A stretch of DNA of 64,000 bases from Streptomyces hyaluromycini (GTDB lineage Bacteria; Actinomycetota; Actinomycetes; Streptomycetales; Streptomycetaceae). Where the stretch lies: positions 1 through 64,000 of the forward strand of contig NZ_BCFL01000016.1 in NCBI RefSeq assembly GCF_002217755.1, written 5' to 3'. Shown here piece by piece: positions 8,598 through 17,116 of this stretch. How positions within the stretch are numbered: position 1 is the first letter of the stretch; every line of letters starts with the position of its first letter. The notes under the pieces are model-generated. The model searched no databases. It saw only the letters and a list, made by a program, of their open reading frames with translations, and was not told the DNA's origin. The position numbers were made by a program, and so were the translations under genes.

Positions 8598-10819
8598 TTG
8601 TCGGTGTCGTCCTTTGCGTCCTCGGCGGAAGCCTCTTCCTCGCCCTCGATCACGGGGATCAGGGAGAGCTTGCCGCGGGAGTCGATCTCGGCGATCTCGA
8701 CCTGGACCTTCTGGCCCACGCCGAGGACGTCCTCGACGTTCTCCACGCGCTTGCCGCCGGCCAGCTTGCGGATCTGCGAGATGTGCAGCAGACCGTCCTT
8801 GCCGGGCAGCAGGGAGACGAACGCACCGAAGGTGGTCGTCTTCACGACCGTACCGAGGTAGCGCTCGCCGACCTCGGGCATCGTCGGGTTGGCGATGCCG
8901 TTGATCGTGGTGCGGGCGGCCTCGGCGGAGGGGCCGTCGGCGGCACCGATGTAGATGGTGCCGTCGTCCTCGATGGTGATCTCGGCGCCGGTGTCCTCCT
9001 GGATCTGGTTGATCATCTTGCCCTTGGGGCCGATGACCTCACCGATCTTGTCGACCGGGATCTTCACGGTGATGATCCGCGGCGCGTTCGGGGACATCTC
9101 GTCCGGCTTGTCGATCGCTTCCATCATCACGTCGAGGATGTGGAGGCGGGCGTCCCGGGCCTGCTTGAGGGCGGCGGCCAGGACGGAGGCCGGGATGCCG
9201 TCCAGCTTGGTGTCGAGCTGGAGGGCGGTCACGAACTCCTTGGTGCCGGCGACCTTGAAGTCCATGTCACCGAAGGCGTCCTCCGCACCGAGGATGTCGG
9301 TGAGGGTGACGTAGTGCGTCTCGCCGTCGATGTCCTGGGAGATCAGGCCCATGGCGATACCGGCGACGGGGGCCTTCAGCGGCACACCGGCGTTCAGCAG
9401 CGACATGGTGGAGGCGCAGACCGAACCCATGGACGTCGAGCCGTTCGAGCTCAGCGCCTCGGAGACCTGGCGGATCGCGTAGGGGAACTCCTCGCGGGTC
9501 GGCAGGACCGGGACCAGGGCGCGCTCGGCGAGGGCGCCGTGACCGATCTCGCGGCGCTTCGGGGAGCCGACGCGGCCGGTCTCGCCGGTGGAGTACGGCG
9601 GGAAGTTGTAGTTGTGCATGTAGCGCTTGCGGGTCACCGGGGAGAGGGTGTCCAGCTGCTGCTCCATCCGGAGCATGTTCAGGGTGGTGACGCCCAGGAT
9701 CTGGGTCTCGCCACGCTCGAACACGGCGGAGCCGTGCACCCGCGGGATGGCCTCGACCTCGGCGGCGAGCGTACGGATGTCCGTGACGCCACGGCCGTCG
9801 ATGCGCTTCTTCTCCTTGATCACGCGCTCGCGGACCAGCTGCTTGGTGAGCGAGCGGTACGCGGCGGAGATCTCCTTCTCGCGGCCCTCGAACTCCGGGA
9901 GCAGCTTCTCGGCGGCCAGACCCTTGACGCGGTCCAGCTCGGCCTCGCGCTCCTGCTTGCCCGCGATGGTCAGCGCGGAGGCGAGCTCCGGGCGGACGGC
10001 GGCGGACAGCGCCTCCAGGACGTCGTCCTGGTAGTCGAGGAAGATCGGGAACTCGCCGGTCGGCTTGGCGGCCTTCGCGGCGAGGTCGGCCTGCGCCTTG
10101 CAGAGGACCTTGATGAAGGGCTTCGCGGCCTCCAGACCGGCGGCGACGACCTCCTCGGTCGGCGCCTCGGCGCCGCCCTTGACCAGCTGGATGGTCTTGT
10201 CGGTGGCCTCGGCCTCGACCATCATGATCGCGACGTCGCCGTCCTCCAGGGCGCGACCGGCGACGACCATGTCGAAGACGGCGTCCTCGAGCTCGGAGTG
10301 CGTCGGGAAGGCGACCCACTGGCCGTTGATCAGCGCGACGCGGACGCCGCCGATCGGGCCGGAGAAGGGCAGACCGGCCAGCTGGGTGGACGCGGACGCG
10401 GCGTTGATCGCGACGACGTCGTACAGGTGGTCGGGGTTGAGCGCCATGATGGTGGCGACGACCTGGATCTCGTTGCGCAGGCCCTTCTTGAAGGACGGGC
10501 GCAGCGGGCGGTCGATCAGACGGCAGGTGAGGATCGCGTCCTCGCTCGGCCGGCCCTCACGGCGGAAGAAGGAACCCGGGATCTTGCCGGCGGCGTACAT
10601 CCGCTCCTCGACGTCCACCGTGAGGGGGAAGAAGTCGAGCTGGTCCTTGGGGTTCTTGGAGGCGGTGGTGGCCGACAGCACCATGGTGTCGTCGTCCAGG
10701 TACGCCACGGCGGAGCCGGCGGCCTGCTTGGCCAGGCGGCCCGTCTCGAAGCGGATGGTGCGGGTGCCGAAGGCGCCATTGTCGATGACGGCCTCGGCGT
10801 AGTGGGTCTCGTTCTCCAC
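8594..10819 (-). CDS. pnp: Polyribonucleotide nucleotidyltransferase (PNPase)
   Basis: PNPase is a phosphorolytic 3'-5' exoribonuclease and RNA tailing enzyme. In Streptomyces it was also described as guanosine pentaphosphate synthetase. The protein is 741 residues: two RNase PH domains (about 10-240 and 340-560) separated by an alpha-helical domain, then KH ([21 protein letters not shown] region, about 600-660) and S1 ([18 protein letters not shown], about 665-735) RNA-binding domains. I chose the GTG at 10819 because [13 protein letters not shown] is the family start and GGAG lies 9 bases upstream. It follows rpsO, the conserved rpsO-pnp arrangement in bacteria, and overlaps the next gene by four bases. 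Confidence 0.96.
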   Translation of the reverse strand: MENETHYAEAVIDNGAFGTRTIRFETGRLAKQAAGSAVAYLDDDTMVLSATTASKNPKDQLDFFPLTVDVEERMYAAGKIPGSFFRREGRPSEDAILTCRLIDRPLRPSFKKGLRNEIQVVATIMALNPDHLYDVVAINAASASTQLAGLPFSGPIGGVRVALINGQWVAFPTHSELEDAVFDMVVAGRALEDGDVAIMMVEAEATDKTIQLVKGGAEAPTEEVVAAGLEAAKPFIKVLCKAQADLAAKAAKPTGEFPIFLDYQDDVLEALSAAVRPELASALTIAGKQEREAELDRVKGLAAEKLLPEFEGREKEISAAYRSLTKQLVRERVIKEKKRIDGRGVTDIRTLAAEVEAIPRVHGSAVFERGETQILGVTTLNMLRMEQQLDTLSPVTRKRYMHNYNFPPYSTGETGRVGSPKRREIGHGALAERALVPVLPTREEFPYAIRQVSEALSSNGSTSMGSVCASTMSLLNAGVPLKAPVAGIAMGLISQDIDGETHYVTLTDILGAEDAFGDMDFKVAGTKEFVTALQLDTKLDGIPASVLAAALKQARDARLHILDVMMEAIDKPDEMSPNAPRIITVKIPVDKIGEVIGPKGKMINQIQEDTGAEITIEDDGTIYIGAADGPSAEAARTTINGIANPTMPEVGERYLGTVVKTTTFGAFVSLLPGKDGLLHISQIRKLAGGKRVENVEDVLGVGQKVQVEIAEIDSRGKLSLIPVIEGEEEASAEDAKDDTDK

Positions 10820-11162
10820 TAGCGTTTTCTCCGTTACTTTCGTCTGCGTTACGTCTTTTGTCCCGGTCCGCCCGTGTGGCGGGGGGACGGTTACGGAGAA
10901 GCGCGCCGTGCTGTGCGGGCCGGTCTTCGATCGAAGCACCCGGGGCTCGCTTCCCCCCGGGGGCCACTACCGAGGACCGGCGGCGGCTTGGGTGCGCTTC
11001 TCCTTGTTCGTTGTCCTGCTGTGTCAGCTGTCGTGCTGTGTCGTGCGTATTGCGTCCTGCTACCACACTACAAAGCGTGAGTGACACTCCGCACGTTTCC
11101 GCACGTACGGCAAAGGGAGCGGCCCCGGGTGTCTCTCCGGGAACCGCTCCCTTCACGGCGTC
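10820..11162 (-). other. rpsO-pnp intergenic region with hairpins
   Basis: This 343-base spacer contains no gene. Besides the rpsO-proximal hairpin listed separately, it has a smaller stem with arms at 10939-10945 and 10955-10961. In E. coli and S. coelicolor the rpsO-pnp spacer carries a promoter and an RNase III-processed hairpin; I expect the same here but cannot place a promoter with confidence. Confidence 0.5.
11113..11153 (-). terminator. Hairpin just downstream of rpsO
   Basis: AAGGGAGCGG (11113-11122) pairs with CCGCTCCCTT (11144-11153), with a smaller CCCGG/CCGGG stem inside. It lies 10 bases past the rpsO stop, so it is an attenuator or partial terminator before pnp, or the RNase III site known from this spacer in other bacteria. 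Confidence 0.7.
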
Positions 11163-11450
11163 TTACTTGGCGCCCGCCGCACCGCGGCGGATGCCCAGGC
11201 GGTCGACCAGCGCACGGAAGCGCTGGATGTCCTTCTTCGCCAGGTACTGCAGGAGGCGACGGCGCTGACCGACCAGGATCAGCAGACCACGACGGGAGTG
11301 GTGGTCGTGCTTGTGGACCTTGAGGTGCTCCGTCAGGTCGGAGATCCGACGCGACAGCATGGCGACCTGGACCTCGGGGGAGCCGGTGTCGCCCTCCTTG
11401 GTACCGAACTCGGTGATGATCTGCTTCTTCGTAGCGGCGTCGAGCGACAC
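11163..11450 (-). CDS. rpsO: 30S ribosomal protein S15
   Basis: S15 binds 16S rRNA early in 30S assembly. The 95-residue protein ([16 protein letters not shown] onward) contains the conserved [14 protein letters not shown] and [22 protein letters not shown] segments, which contact the three-way rRNA junction. I chose the GTG at 11450, preceded by GAGGAG, over a longer in-frame ATG, since 95 residues from this start is the family norm. It is the first gene of the rpsO-pnp unit. Confidence 0.95.
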   Translation of the reverse strand: MSLDAATKKQIITEFGTKEGDTGSPEVQVAMLSRRISDLTEHLKVHKHDHHSRRGLLILVGQRRRLLQYLAKKDIQRFRALVDRLGIRRGAAGAK

Positions 11451-11721
11451 GCGTACTCCTCGTAGTCTTTGCATGGCCACCGAGTGCCCCCGGTCTTTGT
11501 CTCGGGGGAGCTTCCGTTACTCGGGAGGCGGGGATCCGCTGGGCACTGCCTCCAGGGTCCACGGGGGACTCCGGGGGTGCGTACACAAACGGCCGTCGTC
11601 CAGGGTACCAGTGCCGGAGGGGGGCTCTGTCCTGGGGTTGTGGAAGAAAGTACGAGCCCGGTACGACCGCCAGTAGTGTGACGGTCACAGCCCATGTACG
11701 AGGGGAAGGGGTCGCTGCGGG
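11451..11721. other. Divergent promoter region and rpsO leader
   Basis: This 271-base region lies between the rpsO start and a divergent DUF397 gene and must hold promoters for both. I see a small stem (11487-11492 with 11503-11508) in the rpsO leader. S15 represses its own mRNA in several bacteria, but I cannot identify a matching S15-binding fold here. Confidence 0.4.
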
Positions 11722-12015
11722 ATGAGCGAGACGGCTGAGGAGATGAAGGCGCGCAAGGAGCGGGAACGGGACGAGCTCTACGCGCTCGACATCTCGGGCG
11801 TCGAGTGGCAGTGCGCGCCCGGTACCGAGCAGGACGAGGAGCGGGTCGAGATCGCCTACCTGCCCGAGGGTGCGGTGGCCATGCGGTCCTCGCTCGACCA
11901 CGGCACCGTGCTGCGGTACACGGAGGCGGAGTGGCGGGCGTTCGTGCTGGGTGCGCGGGACGGGGAGTTCGACCTGGAGCCGAACGAGCGCAACGGCGGT
12001 CTGGCCGCGCAGTGA
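11722..12015 (+). CDS. DUF397-domain protein
   Basis: The 97-residue acidic protein has a C-terminal DUF397 pattern: VAMRSSLDHGTVLRYTEAEW followed by RAFVLGARDGEFDL. DUF397 proteins are abundant in Streptomyces and often pair with XRE-type DNA-binding partners, acting as antagonists in some systems (BldB/WhiJ-like arrangements). No XRE gene is adjacent here, so the partner, if any, is elsewhere. An N-terminal charged helix (EEMKARKERERDEL) precedes the domain, which is less usual. A 40-base perfect palindrome follows the gene. Confidence 0.8.
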   Translation: MSETAEEMKARKERERDELYALDISGVEWQCAPGTEQDEERVEIAYLPEGAVAMRSSLDHGTVLRYTEAEWRAFVLGARDGEFDLEPNERNGGLAAQ

Positions 12016-12045
12016 ACGGTGGCCCGGCCGTCCGGTGACCGGCGA

Positions 12046-12085
12046 CATTGAAGGGGCGGCACGCGCGCGTGCCGCCCCTTCAATG
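12046..12085. terminator. 40-base perfect palindrome, terminator of the DUF397 gene
   Basis: Each 20-base half (12046-12065 and 12066-12085) is the exact reverse complement of the other, centred on GCG|CGC, with no unpaired loop. It lies 30 bases past the stop codon. A terminator is the simplest reading; the lack of a loop is unusual. Confidence 0.75.
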
Positions 12086-12526
12086 CGCAATGTCCCCTTT
12101 TTCGGGGCCAGTTCGTCCGTTTCCTGCGCGCTCACGCGAACCCGACCTCACCCGGGCCCTCTGCGTCACAGGGGACTCATGGCGAGGGCGGCCAGGATGG
12201 CAGACGCCAACTGGTACCCGAACTGACGGCTCTTGCCCGTTTTGTTCATCGCCTGTTCGGCAATACGAAGGCTCCGCACACCACTTCCGGGCAGGGTGTG
12301 ACCAGGCGGACCTCTGACGAGAGGCGGACGGGCCTGCCGAGGTGCGGCTCGTGGTGATTAGGCTGGGAGGGGGGCGCGACGTCCGGACCGTGAACAGGAC
12401 GTCGGTTTCCCGAGGGGGAGAGCCGGTGGATCGGACTACCTCACACGAATACGGATGCTGAGAACGACACGACATGGTCGTCGCGCCGGCACGGCATGAG
12501 GGTGCTCGACCACACCAGGAGGAACT
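12086..12526 (+). other. 441-base leader/promoter region upstream of the EspI-like gene
   Basis: No convincing gene is visible. Two very short open frames with plausible starts lie near the 3' end, at about 12426 (11 codons, ending EYGC) and about 12474 (18 codons), and could be leader peptides; neither is supported beyond position. An AGGAGGAA ribosome-binding site for the next gene ends the region. Confidence 0.4.
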
Positions 12527-15500
12527 GTGAGCAGCGATCGGGACGGGATCCGCGGGGGCTGGGCCACACCCGGCGATGACCAGCCCGACGCGGAGTCCCT
12601 CAACGAGATGACGGGCGAGTTCACGATCGACTACGCGCCGCCCGCCTGGTACACGCAGAACGCGGCCGACGGTTCCGGTCCGGCGGCCGGTGATCCGGGC
12701 GCCGGTGCGGGCTCCGCAGGCGCGTCCGGCACGTCCGGCGCCTCCGGCGCGGAGAGCGGGCCGGGCGCCGGAACGGGTGCTGCGGGTGTCGGTACGGGTC
12801 CTGCCGCGCCGCCCCGTTCGCCGTTCCCGCCGGGGGCGCCGATCCCCGGGCTGACCCCTCCTCCGCACGCCCAGCAGGGGGGCGGGAGGCCGGGTCCCGG
12901 GCTGCCCTTCGCGCCGCCACCCCCCTCTCCGCCGACGTCCGGTCCGGGCGCGCCGTTCACGCCCCCGCCGGCGTCAACTCCCGGAGCACCGTTCACCCCG
13001 CCGCCCACGTCAACACCGGGGGCTCCCTTCACCCCTGCGCCCACCGCCACGCCGGGTGCGCCGTTCACCCCGCCGGCGGCTTCGGGGCCGGGCGCTCCGA
13101 CGCCGGGCGCTCCGGCCACGCCGCCGCCCGTTACGACGCCCGGCGCGCCGTTCACGCCCCCGCCGGCGTCAACTCCCGGAGCACCGTTCACCCCGCCGCC
13201 CGCGTCAACACCGGGGGCTCCCTTCACCCCTGCGCCCACCGCCACGCCGGGTGCGCCGTTCACGCCGCCGGTGCCGAGCGCGGACGCCGGGGCACCGGCC
13301 GCCCCGCCCACAGCACCGTTCACCCCGGCCGCCCCGCCCGCAGCGCCGTTCACTCCGCCCGCCCCGCCCGCCGGCGGCCCGGCCGCCGTACCTGTGCTGC
13401 CGGTCGGTTTCGAGCCGCAGCCGGTCACCGCCGAGGAGCCGACGTCGGAGCCGGAGCCGGAGCCGGAGCCGGACAACGGTGACCTGGAGAGCGGCGCGAC
13501 GATGCGGTTCTCCGCGGTCGCGATGAAGCGTGAGGTGGCCGAGGCCGCCGAGCAGGCTGCCGCCGAAGAGGCGGACGGGGAAGCCGAATGGGAGGCCGAC
13601 GTCGTCGCGCTTCCGGTGAGCTCCGAGGTGGAGCCCGAGGACACCGACGAGGCCGACGAGGCGCCTGAGCCGTCCGCGTCGGCCGACGCGGACAGCCACG
13701 ACGCCGAGGACGCCGAGGACGCCGAGGACGCCGAGGACGCCGAGGACGCCGAGAACGAGGACGGGTATCCGCGCGCCGAGTTCGAGGCCGCCGATGCGGA
13801 TGCGGATGCCGACGGTACGGCCGAGACGGGCGAGCCCGTCCGGGAAGCCGTCCCGGCGGACGACACGGACGAAGGCGAGTCCCAGTCCCAGGACGCGGCC
13901 GTCGTCGACGCCCAGGACGACAACGACGACGAGCACCGCCCCGAGGCCGAGGACGCCGTAGCCGCCGTGGAGCCGGCCGAGCCCCTGGACGCGCCCACCG
14001 CCGCACCTCAGGCCGCCGTCCCCACGACTCCGGCCCCGCCCCAGGACGCGCCCCCGGCTCCCGAGGACGCCGTACCCACCGCCTGGACTCCCCCGCCGAC
14101 GCCCCCGGTGGTGGTCCCGCCGCTGCCTCCGTCGTACCAGCCGGCGACCCCCGCGCCCGCCGCCCAGTGGCCGGTCCAGCCGGCCGCACCGGAGCCGGCG
14201 CCCGGTCAGCCCCAGCCCCAGCCCGCCGCCGCGCAGGGTCCGCAGCCGTTCCAGCCGCAGGCACCGCAGCCCGCGCCCGCCGCCTGGAACCAGCCCGCAC
14301 CCCCGCAGCCCGGCCAGCCGTACGCCCCGCAGCCCCCCGCGCCCGACGCCCAGGGCGGCTACGGCTTCCCGCAGCCGGGCGTCCCCCTCCAGCCGCCGCA
14401 GGCACCGGGCGGTTACGGCTTCCCGCAGCCCCCGGCGCCTCCGGTCCAGCCCGGTGGTTACGGCTTCCCGCAGCCTCAGCCGCCGCAGGCCGCCCCCCAG
14501 GACCCGCGCGCCGCGCAAGCGCCTCAGGCACCGCCGAGCCCGCAGGCCCCCGAGCCGCAGGCTGCCCAGCCCCAGCCCCAGCCGCCCGTCGACCCCCGGG
14601 CCGGTGCCGCCTGGCCGCAGCCCATGCAGCACGACCAGCGGCAGATGACCAACCCCGGTGCCGCGCCGCTGGGTTACACCGCCGCCGTGGAACTGTCCTC
14701 CGACCGACTGCTCAACAACAAGAAGCAGAAGGCGAAGAGCGGCCGGCCCGCCGCCGCGTCCTCCCGGTTCAAGATCGGTGGGAAGAAGGAGGAAGCCGAG
14801 CGGCAGCGGAAGCTGGAGCTGATCCGCACGCCGGTGCTGTCCTGCTACCGGATAGCGGTGATCAGCCTCAAGGGCGGTGTCGGCAAGACCACCACGACCA
14901 CCGCGCTCGGCTCCACCCTCGCCACCGAGCGCCAGGACAAGATCCTCGCCATCGACGCCAACCCGGACGCCGGCACGCTCGGCCGCCGGGTGCGCCGCGA
15001 GACCGGGGCCACCATCCGTGACCTCGTCCAGGCGATCCCGTACCTCAACTCCTACATGGACATCCGGCGGTTCACCTCGCAGGCCCCGTCCGGCCTGGAG
15101 ATCATCGCCAACGACGTCGACCCGGCCGTCTCCACCACGTTCAACGACGAGGACTACCGGCGCGCGATCGACGTGCTGGGCAGGCAGTACCCGATCATCC
15201 TCACCGACTCCGGCACCGGTCTGCTGTACAGCGCCATGCGCGGGGTGCTCGACCTCGCCGACCAGCTGATCATCATCTCGACGCCGTCGGTGGACGGGGC
15301 GAGCAGCGCGAGTACGACGCTGGACTGGCTGTCCGCGCACGGGTACGCCGACCTGGTGTCGCGGTCCATCACCGTGATCTCGGGGGTCCGCGAGACCGGC
15401 AAGATGATCAAGGTCGAGGACATCGTGCAGCACTTCGAGACGCGCTGCCGGGGTGTCGTGGTCGTCCCCTTCGACGAGCACCTCTCCGCCGGTGCCGAGG

Positions 15501-15973
15501 TCGACCTCGACATGATGCGGCCGAAGGTGCGGGAGGCGTACTTCAACCTCGCGGCGATGGTCGCCGAGGACTTCGTACGGCACCAGCAGATGCACGGCCT
15601 GTGGACCAGCGACGGAAACCCGCCGCCGGTCGCCGCCCCGCCGATGCCCGGCCGGCCCCTGCCGGGCCAGCAGCACTACGCGCCCGGACAGCCGCAACCG
15701 TACGGGCCCGGACAGCCGTACCCCCAGCAGCAGCCCTACCCGCCGCAGCAGCCGTACCCGCAGCAGCCCCCGCAGGGACAGGCGCCGCAGCAGGAGCTGT
15801 ACGGCCAGCCCCAGCCCGGCGCCCAGCCCTACCCGGCGCAGCCGGCACAGCCGTATCCGCCGCAGCCGCAGCCTGGGTACGGCTACCCGCAGCAGCCCCA
15901 GCCCCCGCAGGCCGCTCCCCAGCAGCCGCAGCAGCCGCCCCAGCCCCCGCAGGGGCAGCCGCCGCAGCAGTAG
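12527..15973 (+). CDS. EspI-like proline-rich protein with ParA/MinD ATPase domain
   Basis: The 1148-residue protein starts at a GTG behind AGGAGGAA. Residues about 125-300 are Pro/Ala/Thr repeats built on GAPFTPPP. Residues about 310-490 are strongly acidic, with a run of DAE triplets. Residues 490-730 are Pro/Gln/Ala-rich with three GGYGFPQP units. The ATPase domain (about 760-1025) has the deviant Walker [12 protein letters not shown] near residue 782, ILAIDANPD, and ILTDSGTG as Walker B. A Gln/Pro-rich tail ends the protein. This architecture resembles mycobacterial EspI, which belongs to type VII (ESX) secretion loci, and the homologue in S. coelicolor lies beside the esx genes. No esx or ecc gene is present here. 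Confidence 0.85.
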   Translation: MSSDRDGIRGGWATPGDDQPDAESLNEMTGEFTIDYAPPAWYTQNAADGSGPAAGDPGAGAGSAGASGTSGASGAESGPGAGTGAAGVGTGPAAPPRSPFPPGAPIPGLTPPPHAQQGGGRPGPGLPFAPPPPSPPTSGPGAPFTPPPASTPGAPFTPPPTSTPGAPFTPAPTATPGAPFTPPAASGPGAPTPGAPATPPPVTTPGAPFTPPPASTPGAPFTPPPASTPGAPFTPAPTATPGAPFTPPVPSADAGAPAAPPTAPFTPAAPPAAPFTPPAPPAGGPAAVPVLPVGFEPQPVTAEEPTSEPEPEPEPDNGDLESGATMRFSAVAMKREVAEAAEQAAAEEADGEAEWEADVVALPVSSEVEPEDTDEADEAPEPSASADADSHDAEDAEDAEDAEDAEDAENEDGYPRAEFEAADADADADGTAETGEPVREAVPADDTDEGESQSQDAAVVDAQDDNDDEHRPEAEDAVAAVEPAEPLDAPTAAPQAAVPTTPAPPQDAPPAPEDAVPTAWTPPPTPPVVVPPLPPSYQPATPAPAAQWPVQPAAPEPAPGQPQPQPAAAQGPQPFQPQAPQPAPAAWNQPAPPQPGQPYAPQPPAPDAQGGYGFPQPGVPLQPPQAPGGYGFPQPPAPPVQPGGYGFPQPQPPQAAPQDPRAAQAPQAPPSPQAPEPQAAQPQPQPPVDPRAGAAWPQPMQHDQRQMTNPGAAPLGYTAAVELSSDRLLNNKKQKAKSGRPAAASSRFKIGGKKEEAERQRKLELIRTPVLSCYRIAVISLKGGVGKTTTTTALGSTLATERQDKILAIDANPDAGTLGRRVRRETGATIRDLVQAIPYLNSYMDIRRFTSQAPSGLEIIANDVDPAVSTTFNDEDYRRAIDVLGRQYPIILTDSGTGLLYSAMRGVLDLADQLIIISTPSVDGASSASTTLDWLSAHGYADLVSRSITVISGVRETGKMIKVEDIVQHFETRCRGVVVVPFDEHLSAGAEVDLDMMRPKVREAYFNLAAMVAEDFVRHQQMHGLWTSDGNPPPVAAPPMPGRPLPGQQHYAPGQPQPYGPGQPYPQQQPYPPQQPYPQQPPQGQAPQQELYGQPQPGAQPYPAQPAQPYPPQPQPGYGYPQQPQPPQAAPQQPQQPPQPPQGQPPQQ
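12947..13263 (+). repeat. In-frame 122-base duplication inside the EspI-like gene
   Basis: Bases 12947-13068 recur at 13142-13263 with one mismatch, offset by 195 bases (65 codons). The unit encodes the [16 protein letters not shown] repeats. The near identity points to a recent duplication or ongoing homogenisation, so repeat number may vary between strains. Confidence 0.9.
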
Positions 15974-15979
15974 CCGAAA

Positions 15980-16025
15980 CGCCGAAGGGCGGCCGGTGCC
16001 TCACCGCACCGGCCGCCCTTCGGCG
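15980..16025. terminator. Bidirectional hairpin terminator
   Basis: Perfect 20-base arms (15980-15999 and 16006-16025) with a six-base loop stand between the converging EspI-like gene and ribF. Confidence 0.9.
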
Positions 16026-16047
16026 TACTGCTGAGCCCTCTGCCGGA

Positions 16048-16998
16048 TCAGGCTTCCTCGGCCGCCACCAGCTCCCGGCAGCGCTTGACGTCCTCGGCCA
16101 TCTGTTCCAGCAGTGCGTCGAGCGAGTCGAACTTGGCCTGGCCGCGGACGTAGGCCAGGAAGTCGACGGCGACGTGCAGGCCGTACAGGTCGAGCCCCAG
16201 GCGGTCGATGGCGTACGCCTCCACCGTGCGCTCGGTGCCGTCGAACTGCGGGTTGGTGCCGACGGAGATCGCGGCCGGCATCACCTCGCCCTGGGCGTGC
16301 AGGTAGCCGGCGTAGACGCCGTCGGCGGGGATGGCGGTGTGCGGGAGCGTCTCCACGTTGGCGGTGGGGAAGCCCAGCTCGCGGCCGCGCTGGGCGCCGC
16401 GTACCACCACGCCCTCCACCCGGTGCGGGCGGCCCAGGATCTCGCGGGCACCCGCCATGTCGCCCTCGGCGACCAGGCGCCGGGTCAGCGTCGAGGAGAA
16501 CGGCTCGCCGCCGCCCGCCTCCCCGCGCACGAACAGGTCGACGACCTCGACCTCGAAGTCGTACACCGTGCCCTGCTCGATGAGGAACTCGACGTTGCCC
16601 GCGGCCTTGTGGCCGAAGCGGAAGTTGGGCCCCTCGACGACGGCCTTGGCGTGCAGCTTGTCGACCAGGACCTTCACCACGAAGTCGGCGGCCGACAGCT
16701 TCGAGAACTCGGTGGTGAAGGGGAGGATCAGCACCGCGTCCACGCCCAGCTCCGCCATCAGCTCGGCGCGGGTGTGGTGCGGGGCGAGCAGCGGCGGGTG
16801 GCTGCCGGGGCGGACGACCTCGCTAGGGTGCGGGTCGAAGGTGACGACGACGGCCGGGATGCCCAGCTCACGGGCGCGGTCCACGGCATGCCGGATGATC
16901 AGCTGGTGACCGCGGTGCACCCCGTCATAAGAACCGATGGTGACGACGCTGCGCCCCCAGTCCTCGGGGATGTCCTCCAAGCCACGCCAGCGCTGCAC
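16048..16998 (-). CDS. ribF: Bifunctional riboflavin kinase / FAD synthetase
   Basis: RibF phosphorylates riboflavin to FMN and adenylates FMN to FAD. The 316-residue protein has the N-terminal nucleotidyltransferase domain, with VVTIGSYDGVHRGHQ near residue 20 (the GxxDGVHxGH motif; the first position is SYDG rather than the usual NFDG). The C-terminal flavokinase domain shows RGRELGFPTANV with the PTAN motif near residue 210 and an NPQFDG region. It starts with GTG at 16998. It follows the translation operon at a distance on the same strand, as is common in actinobacteria. Confidence 0.94.
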   Translation of the reverse strand: MQRWRGLEDIPEDWGRSVVTIGSYDGVHRGHQLIIRHAVDRARELGIPAVVVTFDPHPSEVVRPGSHPPLLAPHHTRAELMAELGVDAVLILPFTTEFSKLSAADFVVKVLVDKLHAKAVVEGPNFRFGHKAAGNVEFLIEQGTVYDFEVEVVDLFVRGEAGGGEPFSSTLTRRLVAEGDMAGAREILGRPHRVEGVVVRGAQRGRELGFPTANVETLPHTAIPADGVYAGYLHAQGEVMPAAISVGTNPQFDGTERTVEAYAIDRLGLDLYGLHVAVDFLAYVRGQAKFDSLDALLEQMAEDVKRCRELVAAEEA

Positions 16999-17116
16999 TG
17001 TGACCGCTCCTCGAACCTGTGTCCGTTGTCCCTCTTACGCAGGTCTAAGGGTGCCATGTTTGCCGGACCCGTCTCACACCGGCACGGTCGCTGTGACCGG
17101 GCGCACGTGTCCGCGG

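Noticed and set aside
11068..12135. 355-residue open frame on the minus strand spanning rpsO, its leader and the DUF397 gene
   Set aside because: It crosses two recognised genes and a perfect palindrome in the wrong frame and shows no domain.
13690..13755. GACGCCGAG triplet-peptide repeats as a CRISPR-like array
   Set aside because: The units are contiguous in-frame codons for Asp-Ala-Glu with no spacers, inside the EspI-like gene.
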